A stretch of 9,115 nt of DNA from Hyphomicrobiales bacterium (GTDB lineage Bacteria > Pseudomonadota > Alphaproteobacteria > Rhizobiales > CAYWUX01): positions 1-9,115 of the forward strand of contig JANQOC010000721.1 in assembly GCA_028279265.1 (NCBI GenBank), read 5' to 3'. Positions 1-5,864 of the stretch are shown in pieces. Position numbers and translations under genes: made by a program. The notes beneath the pieces are model-generated. The model made no database searches and was not told where the DNA came from. It worked only from the letters and a program-made list of their open reading frames with translations. Each line of letters opens with the position of its first letter. Within the stretch, counting starts at the first letter, position 1.

Positions 1-1708
1 TATCGGCATCGAGTTCCAGGAGTTGAGCTGCAAGGGAAATGGCCTTGTCGCGGACCTCGGTGGCGGCGGCATAAGCCGCGGGACCAGCGGTGCTTGCCAC
101 CCGGCTGCCTACTGTTGCGACACCCAGCGGTGTCTGGCCCGTATCCGCCGAACGATAAATGACGTCTTCAATGGCCACGCCAAGGCGATCGGCGACGATC
201 TGGGAAAAGGCCGTGGCATGTCCCTGTCCCTGGCTGGCGGCGCCGGCGAGAACCAGGACCTTGCCGCCGGGCTGGATTTCGACGGAAACGCCTTCGAACG
301 GGCCGAGTCCGGTATCTTCGATACACGAGGATACACCAATGCCGATATAACGGCCTTCTGCGGCAGCGGCTTGCTGGCGCGTCTTGAACTGCTCATAGTC
401 GGCGAGTTCCACAACCTTGTCCATGCAGCCATGGAAATTCCCGCTGTCATAGGTAATCGGTTTGCCATTGGGTGCTTTGTGCCCCGGCTGATAAGGAAAC
501 TGGTCGGCCTTGACGAAATTCTTGCGCCGAACTTCGACGGGGTCGAGGTTGAGGTTGCAGGCGACAGTTTCAATCATCCGCTCCATGGCATAAGCCGCAT
601 TTGGACGTCCAGCCCCGCGCACGGGCGAATTGCAGGTCGTGTTGGTGAAGACGACATCCATGTGAATGTCGAGGGCCGGCAGGGCGTAGGGGCCCGGGAG
701 GGGCATGATCGCGGTGAACGGCAAAAGCAGACCGTAGGGGACATAGGCACCATTGTCGACAATTGCCTTTCCGCGGACGCCGCGCATCTTACCGTCGCTG
801 TCGGCGGCAACTTCCAGGTCCCAGACCATGTCTCCCTGCTGGTTGGTGGCTGTGAAATGTTCCTGGCGATCCTCGGTCCATTTTACCGGCCGTCCAAGTT
901 TTCTGGCGAGCATCGGCAGCAGGATTTCTTCCCCGTAAATGCCCGCTTTTGGTCCAAAACCACCCCCCACATCCGGGGCGATGACTCGAACCCGGCTCTC
1001 GTCCTCATCAAGAAACCGGGCTATCCCCCGGCGCACCAGAAACGGCGCCTGAGTTGACGACCAGATGGTGTAGCCCGTTCCATAAGGATTATATTCGGCG
1101 ACCACGCCGCGGCACTCCATCGAATGGCAACCACCCCGGTGCTGGCGAAAACCGCAGGAAAAAACGTGCTCTGCGTTTTCGAAGGCATCAACAATATCAC
1201 CGAACTGATTCTTGAGTTCGGCAACCAAATTGTCGGGACTGGACAGATGGGCCAGAGGCGCATCGGCGGCGAGGGCTTGTTCGCAATCGACGACGGCGGC
1301 AAGAGGCTCGTAGTTGACGATGACCCGGGCGGCGGCATCTTCGGCAATAGCGCGGGACTCAGCGACGACGGCTACGATCGGATCTCCCACATGGCAAACC
1401 TCGTCACGCGCGAGCAACAGGGGCAGGATTAGCTGTTTGATTAAGGGGGAGGGGTAGATTTCGGTCAGGCGGCGTCTGGCATAAGGTTCTTCAAAATCGC
1501 TCATCCGGAAAATGCCGAAGACTCCAGTAATTTCGAGCGCGACCGTCATGTCAATGTCGATAATTTTCGCATGGGCATGTTCTGAGCGGACAAAGGTGAC
1601 ATAGGCCATATTTTCGAGCTGGATATCATCCACATAGTTTCCGTGTCCGGTCACCAGACGCGGATCTTCACTTCTCAAGACCTTGGCACCGATATAACGT
1701 ACGCCCAT
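1..1708 (-). CDS. Xanthine dehydrogenase/CoxL-family molybdopterin-binding large subunit (partial, 3' end off the left edge)
   Basis: Reverse-strand translation is open for about 569 codons with no stop before the left edge, so the C-terminus is missing; the family is usually near 750-800 residues. The product would be the catalytic molybdenum-cofactor subunit of a heterotrimeric hydroxylase that also needs FAD and 2Fe-2S subunits. The N-terminus has the typical SEDPRLVTGHGNYVDD (about 13-28), leading the a/b hammerhead domain. The cofactor-binding domain shows HSMECRGVVA (195-204), DVGGGFGPK (246-254), SPVRGAGRP (361-369) and SQGQGH (492-497). The loop is VRGAGR and not the AYxCSFR of true (form I) CO dehydrogenase, so the substrate is unknown. 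The catalytic glutamate expected near the C-terminus lies outside the window. ATG 1708 is chosen because GGGAGGG sits at good distance; ATG 1714, two codons earlier, is in frame but too close. No medium or small subunit is seen upstream; any partners would lie further left. Confidence 0.9.
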   Translation of the reverse strand, partial: MGVRYIGAKVLRSEDPRLVTGHGNYVDDIQLENMAYVTFVRSEHAHAKIIDIDMTVALEITGVFGIFRMSDFEEPYARRRLTEIYPSPLIKQLILPLLLARDEVCHVGDPIVAVVAESRAIAEDAAARVIVNYEPLAAVVDCEQALAADAPLAHLSSPDNLVAELKNQFGDIVDAFENAEHVFSCGFRQHRGGCHSMECRGVVAEYNPYGTGYTIWSSTQAPFLVRRGIARFLDEDESRVRVIAPDVGGGFGPKAGIYGEEILLPMLARKLGRPVKWTEDRQEHFTATNQQGDMVWDLEVAADSDGKMRGVRGKAIVDNGAYVPYGLLLPFTAIMPLPGPYALPALDIHMDVVFTNTTCNSPVRGAGRPNAAYAMERMIETVACNLNLDPVEVRRKNFVKADQFPYQPGHKAPNGKPITYDSGNFHGCMDKVVELADYEQFKTRQQAAAAEGRYIGIGVSSCIEDTGLGPFEGVSVEIQPGGKVLVLAGAASQGQGHATAFSQIVADRLGVAIEDVIYRSADTGQTPLGVATVGSRVASTAGPAAYAAATEVRDKAISLAAQLLELDAD

Positions 1709-1714
1709 CCGCAT

Positions 1715-1721
1715 TTCCCTC
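1715..1721 (-). promoter_or_regulatory. Ribosome binding site that decides the hydroxylase start
   Basis: On the minus strand GGGAGGG-type purine sequence precedes two in-frame ATGs. It ends two bases before ATG 1714, which is too near, and about eight bases before ATG 1708, which is close to ideal. This favours translation beginning at 1708 (protein start MGVRYIGAK). Confidence 0.55.
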
Positions 1722-1771
1722 CCATGAGATAATAGGCCCGGTTGGAACAATTCACTGCAATCCCAAATTTT

Positions 1772-1801
1772 ATTATAGTCACTCCAGTTTACTTTTGGAA
1801 A
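1772..1801 (-). promoter_or_regulatory. Candidate sigma70 promoter for the molybdenum hydroxylase gene
   Basis: Read on the minus strand, a perfect TATAAT (1777 down to 1772) is preceded, at 18 bases, by TTTCCA (1801 down to 1796), a 4/6 match to TTGACA. Transcription would start near 1765, giving a leader of roughly 57 bases before ATG 1708. The surrounding 1715-1904 stretch is AT-rich and noncoding as far as I can see. The -10 is strong and the -35 is weak. Confidence 0.45.
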
Positions 1802-1904
1802 TAATACATGCCTTTGAGAAAGACAAAATGTGGGTGAATTGAAAAATACGAAAGCCGGTGTCTTGGCGGGGAGCTACGGGGGTATTCCGCTTCTCAATGA
1901 TCGC

Positions 1905-2510
1905 TCATTCGGGGCCGTTTGCGATCCGGAACATCACTTCGTTGCGCCGCAGAAACCCGATCGTCATCGGATCATCATAATAGGCATAGGTCACCGCGCT
2001 CTGCGGGGTTAGCTCCCGTTCCGCCATCCAGCTGCGTAAGGCCGCTTCCCTTTCGGCAATCAAGTCATCCGTGGCCACACCGCTGAAACGGACAACGGCC
2101 ATTTTCGAGGGTTGCTGCCCGACCAGGCTGATATCGGGATTGTCCGGTTTCGGTAAATCCTCCAAGGCGTATTTTGACGGCAAGATAAAGCGGACGACCC
2201 ACTGGTTTTCCGTTTCAGGAGATTGCATGACAGGGGCGGTCATGGCGATTTTTTCGCCATCGCGTTTTTTTGCGAATATGTAGGAGGCCAGGGGTCCAAA
2301 CCCCTGCCCGACAGCGGATCGGCGCTCACCGGTCTTGGCGATTTCAGCGACGATCATCGACGGGTAGGACCGGATTTCAAATGACCCGTCCCTTAGAAGC
2401 GTTGTGTAAGCCGGTCGTTCGACACTCTTGATGAAATAAATCCAGCCACCATAAACAGCCAGAGGCAGTGCGGCGAGAATGAGCAAGATCATTTTTCGTT
2501 TCCCGAGCAT
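1905..2510 (-). CDS. SOUL-family haem-binding protein, membrane-anchored
   Basis: A 201-residue protein of usual SOUL/HEBP length. The N-terminus has positive residues (MLGKRK) and then a hydrophobic segment at about 7-27, an uncleaved anchor or signal peptide that would put the rest in the periplasm. SOUL-domain landmarks follow: VERPAYTTLL (30-39), FEIRSYP (44-50), the signature IAMTAPV (88-94), RFILPSKY (97-104), and the C-terminal YYDDP (167-171) with RRNEVMF (178-184). Members bind haem or related tetrapyrroles; the physiological role in bacteria is poorly defined. The reading frame can be extended to a TTG at 2534, but ATG 2510 starts directly at the signal and has GGGAAAG upstream, so it is preferred. 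It is transcribed away from crtY. A link to photo-oxidative stress, as a neighbour of pigment genes, is inference only. Confidence 0.85.
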   Translation of the reverse strand: MLGKRKMILLILAALPLAVYGGWIYFIKSVERPAYTTLLRDGSFEIRSYPSMIVAEIAKTGERRSAVGQGFGPLASYIFAKKRDGEKIAMTAPVMQSPETENQWVVRFILPSKYALEDLPKPDNPDISLVGQQPSKMAVVRFSGVATDDLIAEREAALRSWMAERELTPQSAVTYAYYDDPMTIGFLRRNEVMFRIANGPE

Positions 2511-2612
2511 CACGCTATTCTTTCCCAGAGGCAAATTGCGAACGTGCCGACACTACGGCTGACTGGGACTAAGAGATCAGAAAAATAGACCCTTCAAAAA
2601 AAGAGACGCGTG

Positions 2613-2777
2613 ATGAGGATGTTCGAAAAAGTGGGACTATGTCCAGCGATAGAAAGGGCTGCGGCAATGGAAAGTCAAGTCCAAAACCTGCTCTCTTCGT
2701 TACCAACCTGCTCTCATGGTAACCCGACGGTGCAATTGCAGGATCAATCCAAAATTAGAGATTTGTCGTATGATTAA
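2613..2777 (+). CDS. Possible small ORF, 54 residues, unknown
   Basis: ATG at 2613 to TAA at 2775-2777, with a purine-rich AAGAGA about six bases upstream as a weak ribosome binding site. The product begins MRMFEKVGLCPAIERAAAM and ends IRDLSYD; it has two cysteines, no membrane segment and no family I recognise. It lies in the same direction as crtY and ends 123 bases before it. The candidate regulatory repeats at 2685-2723 fall inside it, which argues against it being a real gene. It could be a chance ORF or a leader peptide. Confidence 0.2.
   Translation: MRMFEKVGLCPAIERAAAMESQVQNLLSSLPTCSHGNPTVQLQDQSKIRDLSYD
2685..2723. promoter_or_regulatory. Candidate regulator-binding site: dyad plus tandem repeats
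   Basis: The 11-mer AACCTGCTCTC occurs at 2685-2695 and again at 2705-2715, exactly 20 bases apart, about two helical turns. The second copy lies within a perfect 7-bp inverted repeat, GTTACCA (2699-2705) and TGGTAAC (2717-2723), separated by 11 bases. If the TATGAT at 2769-2774 is a -10 element, the dyad centre (2711) would sit near -70, a position typical of activator sites. The repeats are seen directly; their function is inferred. Confidence 0.35.
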
Positions 2778-2851
2778 ATGTAGAGCCAGCCTGTATTCGA
2801 GTTCGAGTGATTTAATCCGCGGCCGTCTCGTGTTAAAACCCAGTTCGCCAC

Positions 2852-2874
2852 TTTCCTGTTTAGGAAAAAGAACA
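2852..2874. promoter_or_regulatory. Hairpin and TGT-N12-ACA (PpsR/CrtJ-like) motif upstream of crtY
   Basis: TGTTTAGGAAAAAGAACA (2857-2874) is an exact match to TGT-N12-ACA, the consensus bound by PpsR/CrtJ repressors of carotenoid and photosynthesis genes in purple bacteria. It ends 26 bases before the crtY ATG. It overlaps a perfect 6-bp inverted repeat, TTTCCT (2852-2857) and AGGAAA (2862-2867), with a 4-base loop. The consensus is short, and about two chance matches are expected in a window of this size; no bacteriochlorophyll gene is present here to support a PpsR system. Confidence 0.25.
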
Positions 2875-2900
2875 TTCAAATCAACCGATTAGAGTATCTG

Positions 2901-4058
2901 ATGGAATATGACATAGCGTTTATCGGTGGCGGATTGGCGAATTCACTCGCAGCTTATCGGCTCAAGCAAATACGGCCTGACGTCAAATTCCTGATTATCG
3001 AGAAAAACAGGACTCTCGGGGGCGATCATACCTGGTCCTTTCATGATACCGATGTTTCACCGGCGAGCCACGACTGGTTGCACCCTTTCGTGGTGGCAAA
3101 GTGGGCCCAGCAAGAAGTCCATTTTCCCGCTTTCAGGCGCACACTCGATGTCGGCTACAACGTCATCAAATCTCACCGCCTTCATGAAATCGCCGGTGAT
3201 GTCCTGGAAGAAAATGTTCTGTTAGGCAAGACCGTCGAACATCTCGCCCGGAACCAGATTATTCTCTCAGATGGAACGCAAATCAATGCCCACTCCGTCC
3301 TGGATGGCCGTGGCTGGAAGCCCAATTCGGAACTGGTCCTTGCCTACCAGAAATTCGTCGGTCTCGAGGTCGAACTCAAAAATCCTCATCAGCAGAATAA
3401 GCCGGTGATCATGGATGCAACGGTTCCGCAAATTGACGGATACCGGTTCATCTACATTCTGCCATGGGATGAGCGACGCCTGTTGATCGAAGATACCTAC
3501 TACAGCCCGAACTCCAGCCTCGATCAGGATCAGATCTCAGACCGTATAACCCAATATGCAGAAGACAATGGTTGGGAGATCGAAACCATTGTCGATATAG
3601 AAAAAGGCGTGTTGCCGATAATTCTGGGGGGCGATATTCAGTCAATCTGGCGGACAAACACAAACGATATCGGTCTTTCGGGTCTGGCAGCGGTCAATTT
3701 CAATTTCACGACCGGTTATTCCTTACCGGATGCGGTCAGGTTTGCGGAGTCGATTAGCAGCATTGAAAATTTCGAAGCCAAACATCTGCACGAATTTACA
3801 CGCGATTACTCCATGGACCTCTGGAAGCGGGGTCAGTTCAATCAGCTTCTGAACCGGCTCTTGTTCAAAGCTGCCCTGACTCCAGAGGAGCGGGTCAATA
3901 TTTTCCAGCGCTTTTATCGATTGTCGGAGAATCTGATTTGCCGTTTCTATGCGGGAATCTCGACCCATTATGACAAAATTCGTATACTCTCAGGAAAGCC
4001 ACCTGTCAGTCTCCTCCGGGCTATCCGCTGCATCCCTTCCCAATCCGCTTATGATTAG
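2901..4058 (+). CDS. crtY: Lycopene beta-cyclase CrtY
   Basis: The 385-residue product matches the usual CrtY length. It closes both ends of lycopene to give beta-carotene using a reduced flavin, probably at the cytoplasmic membrane. Visible landmarks are the N-terminal dinucleotide-binding FIGGGLANS (7-15) followed by IIEKN, the family motif GGDHTWSFHD (40-49), VLDGRG (133-138), FIYILPWDERRLLIEDTYYS (183-202, which includes the conserved acidic IED stretch), and GYSLPDAVRFAE (272-283). The start at ATG 2901 places the Rossmann strand at the very N-terminus, as in homologues; the ribosome binding site (TTAGAG) is weak. crtB follows after 51 bases in the same direction, so the two probably form one transcript. 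In many proteobacterial clusters crtI lies between crtY and crtB; here it is absent. Confidence 0.95.
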   Translation: MEYDIAFIGGGLANSLAAYRLKQIRPDVKFLIIEKNRTLGGDHTWSFHDTDVSPASHDWLHPFVVAKWAQQEVHFPAFRRTLDVGYNVIKSHRLHEIAGDVLEENVLLGKTVEHLARNQIILSDGTQINAHSVLDGRGWKPNSELVLAYQKFVGLEVELKNPHQQNKPVIMDATVPQIDGYRFIYILPWDERRLLIEDTYYSPNSSLDQDQISDRITQYAEDNGWEIETIVDIEKGVLPIILGGDIQSIWRTNTNDIGLSGLAAVNFNFTTGYSLPDAVRFAESISSIENFEAKHLHEFTRDYSMDLWKRGQFNQLLNRLLFKAALTPEERVNIFQRFYRLSENLICRFYAGISTHYDKIRILSGKPPVSLLRAIRCIPSQSAYD

Positions 4059-4109
4059 ATGAACAGATATGGGGCCACCTGATGAGAAAAAAGAGTTACG
4101 GCTGATTTT

Positions 4110-5054
4110 ATGGATGCATTAGTCAGAGAGTGTCAGCGTCGAATCCAGAAAGGATCGAAGAGCTTTGCTGGAGCGGCCCTGCTGTTACCGGCAGATGTCC
4201 GTTATGATACTTATTTACTCTATGCCTGGTGTCGCTACTGTGATGACCTGATCGATGGTCAGGCGTTTGGCCGCGCACCGGCGACAATGCCAGCAACGCC
4301 AGGGGAATACGTCGATAAGCCGGGGGAGCGACTGCAACAATTGCAGCGACAAACCCGGGAAGCGCTCCAGGGGCACGCCTCAGAGTCCGTATTTTTAGCT
4401 CTCCAGCGCGTGGTGCAGAAACACCAAATACCGGATCTCCATCCCATGGATCACCTGGAAGGTTTTGCGATGGATACGCGACAGCGAAAATTCATCGATC
4501 TCAATGATACTCTGGAATATTGTTATCATGTTGCCGGTGTGGTCGGCGTTATGATGGCCCTTATCATGGGAGTTCGAAATCGTGATGTGTTGAACCGGGC
4601 ATCGGATCTGGGAATTGCTTTCCAACTGACCAATATTGCCCGGGACGTGTTGGACGATGCCGAAAACGGGCGCATCTACCTTCCCCAACAGTGGCTCGAA
4701 GAGCATCAAATTCCACCAGACAACATGACCGATGATATTTATCGCCAGGATCTGACTCTTGTTGTTCGGCGGCTACTGGACGAAGCGGACAAATATTATC
4801 AATCCGCAGAGGTTGGTATCTCGCATCTTCCCGGGCGGTGTGCCCTGGCTATCGACTCGGCAAAGCGGATCTATAGCGATATCGGTACGATTGTTCGCCG
4901 TCGGCAAGACCGGGCCTGGGATGAGCGGGTGTATGTGTCAGCGCCGCGAAAGATGGTTTGCGTGTTCTCGAGCCTGGCCGCATCACTTGCCAGATCCAAA
5001 CCGCGAGAAGACGCGGCCGATTTTAGCCGCAACGAACTCTGGACAAAGTCCTGA
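4110..5054 (+). CDS. crtB: Phytoene synthase CrtB
   Basis: A 314-residue squalene/phytoene synthase family protein of normal length. It condenses two GGPP molecules, by way of prephytoene diphosphate, to 15-cis-phytoene, the committed step of C40 carotenoid synthesis. The N-terminus KGSKSFAGAALLLP (14-27) and YAWCRYCDDLID (38-49) are hallmark CrtB sequence. The two Mg-diphosphate-binding aspartate motifs are intact: DDLID (45-49) and DVLDD within QLTNIARDVLDDAENGRIYLP (172-192). YHVAGVVG (139-146) is also conserved. ATG 4110 fits the homologue N-terminus, but the nearest purine tract (AAGAG, 4091-4095) is 14 bases away, so initiation may depend on upstream translation of crtY. The 3' end faces crtW, 14 bases away tail-to-tail. 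Substrate would come from CrtE, encoded on the opposite strand. Confidence 0.96.
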   Translation: MDALVRECQRRIQKGSKSFAGAALLLPADVRYDTYLLYAWCRYCDDLIDGQAFGRAPATMPATPGEYVDKPGERLQQLQRQTREALQGHASESVFLALQRVVQKHQIPDLHPMDHLEGFAMDTRQRKFIDLNDTLEYCYHVAGVVGVMMALIMGVRNRDVLNRASDLGIAFQLTNIARDVLDDAENGRIYLPQQWLEEHQIPPDNMTDDIYRQDLTLVVRRLLDEADKYYQSAEVGISHLPGRCALAIDSAKRIYSDIGTIVRRRQDRAWDERVYVSAPRKMVCVFSSLAASLARSKPREDAADFSRNELWTKS

Positions 5055-5068
5055 TCCCCGATCCGAGG

Positions 5069-5815
5069 CTAGCCCGGAGATTTTTCCGTTTTTTGAGAAA
5101 GTTTCAGGCGATGGGCTTCCGGCAACCGCCACCAGGGCAGGTGCGGGTGTAAATGATGTTCGTGATGATACCCGAAGTGAAAGCAGGTAAGGAGTGAAAC
5201 GATCCACGAGTAATTATTTGTCCGGCTGTTGTGATGATCGGCAAAAGCCTCAGCTCCGGGACGATGCGGCAGATAGGTTCCGAAATAAAAAAGTTGGAAG
5301 GATGCCACGAGAGCAGGTGTCGCCCAGAAAATCAGAAGCTCGAGCAAACCCGCAGCAAACAGGAAATGATAGAGCGCTACGACAAGGGCGATCGCCAGCA
5401 CCTGGAGAAGAGTCATATATTCGTAAATGAACGAGAAATACCATTTCCACAGGGAGCCGGGATTTTCGTCGTGGAAATCAGGATCTCCCTGGGTGCCTGC
5501 ATGGCGATGATGTAAATGATGTTTGGCTTTCAGGTAGCCATAGGGAAAAACAAAATACAGGCCCAGGCAGACTTGGCCGATTATGGAATGCAGCCAGGGA
5601 AACCGGGGTACAAGACTGCCATGCATGCAGTCATGGGCGATGATAAACAAGCCGACACTGAGCCAGGACTGGATAGTGATGATCAGCAGGATCGTCGCAA
5701 CGGACAGGTTCCCCAAGTCCAAAACTAAAACCGCAAGAATATGAACGGTCACCCAGGAAGCGATGACGAAGAAAGCAAGTGTCAATCCCACGGCCGATGT
5801 CTTGGTGTTATTCAT
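5069..5815 (-). CDS. crtW: Beta-carotene 4-ketolase CrtW
   Basis: A 248-residue integral membrane di-iron oxygenase of the fatty-acid-desaturase superfamily; bacterial CrtW proteins are about 240-260 residues. It adds keto groups at C4/C4' of beta-ionone rings, giving echinenone and canthaxanthin. The histidine clusters that bind iron are complete: HDCMH (61-65), HHLHH (99-103) followed by AGTQGDPDFH (106-115), and FHFGYHHEHHLHPHLPWW (212-229). FGTYLPHRPG (178-187) is also CrtW-like. Hydrophobic segments lie at roughly 8-33, 39-60, 78-93, 128-155 and 157-180. The frame extends to TTG 5848 (259 residues), but ATG 5815 is preferred by homologue length. It is the last gene after crtE and the ABC genes. 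A CrtZ hydroxylase is excluded by size and motif pattern; exact product and substrate range cannot be read from sequence. Confidence 0.92.
   Translation of the reverse strand: MNNTKTSAVGLTLAFFVIASWVTVHILAVLVLDLGNLSVATILLIITIQSWLSVGLFIIAHDCMHGSLVPRFPWLHSIIGQVCLGLYFVFPYGYLKAKHHLHHRHAGTQGDPDFHDENPGSLWKWYFSFIYEYMTLLQVLAIALVVALYHFLFAAGLLELLIFWATPALVASFQLFYFGTYLPHRPGAEAFADHHNSRTNNYSWIVSLLTCFHFGYHHEHHLHPHLPWWRLPEAHRLKLSQKTEKSPG
5075..5094 (+). terminator. Weak candidate intrinsic terminator for crtY-crtB
   Basis: CGGA (5075-5078) pairs with TCCG (5085-5088), extended inward by a G-T and an A-T pair, and six T residues follow (5089-5094). The stem is short. It lies inside the 3' end of the opposing crtW gene, as happens where convergent genes nearly touch. 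Confidence 0.3.
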
Positions 5816-5819
5816 GGGG

Positions 5820-5864
5820 TTATCGCCCGTTTCTCGTGTATTCAACAATCAGATTTGCGGTCAT
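5820..5864 (-). other. Possible coupling mini-ORF between the permease and crtW
   Basis: On the minus strand an ATG overlaps the permease stop (ATGA at 5864-5861) and opens a 14-codon frame, MTANLIVEYTRNGR, ending at TAA (5822-5820). That stop lies four bases before the crtW ATG (5815). No good ribosome binding site precedes crtW, so re-initiating ribosomes passing through this mini-ORF could supply translation. This is a structural observation; the peptide itself need not matter. Confidence 0.25.

Larger units (their letters stand above)
2511..2900. other. Divergent intergenic region between the SOUL gene and crtY
   Basis: About 390 bases with no recognised gene. It must carry the promoters for both flanking, divergently transcribed genes. 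It contains an inverted repeat with overlapping direct repeats (2685-2723), a TATGAT -10-like hexamer at 2769-2774 lacking a good -35, a small hairpin and TGT-N12-ACA match (2852-2874), and a possible 54-codon ORF (2613-2777). I see no convincing promoter for the SOUL gene; a TTGAAG near 2594-2599 (minus strand) has only a poor -10 partner. Confidence 0.6.

Noticed and set aside
41..45. A separate feature at the extreme left end
   Set aside because: These bases are ordinary coding sequence of the hydroxylase; the zero-interest entry in the findings for this span carries no claim and should be ignored.
23..1057. Long plus-strand open frame (344 codons) at the left end
   Set aside because: It is antisense to the molybdenum hydroxylase, whose minus-strand frame carries clear family motifs throughout. 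The plus-strand translation shows no recognisable domain.
1..1708. Identification as true carbon monoxide dehydrogenase large subunit (coxL form I)
   Set aside because: The active-site loop reads VRGAGR and not AYxCSFR, so only the wider family can be named.
1845..1880. Possible terminator hairpin after the SOUL gene
   Set aside because: Only a 3-4 bp stem (GCC/GGC) can be formed before the T-rich stretch, too weak to call.
2511..2534. TTG start at 2534 for the SOUL gene
   Set aside because: It only adds eight residues before a normal signal/anchor sequence, and ATG 2510 has a ribosome-binding-like GGGAAAG upstream.
5013..5030. GCGGC/GCCGC hairpin near the crtB 3' end as terminator for crtW
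   Set aside because: The stem lies within crtB coding sequence and no T-tract follows it on the minus strand.
5069..5815. CrtZ-type beta-carotene hydroxylase or general fatty-acid desaturase
   Set aside because: Length and the HDCMH, HHLHH and HHEHHLHPHLPWW pattern with GTYLPHRPG fit CrtW; CrtZ is much shorter with different spacing.
5816..5848. TTG start at 5848 for crtW
   Set aside because: No ribosome binding site, rare start codon and an N-terminus longer than typical CrtW; ATG 5815 is the simpler choice.
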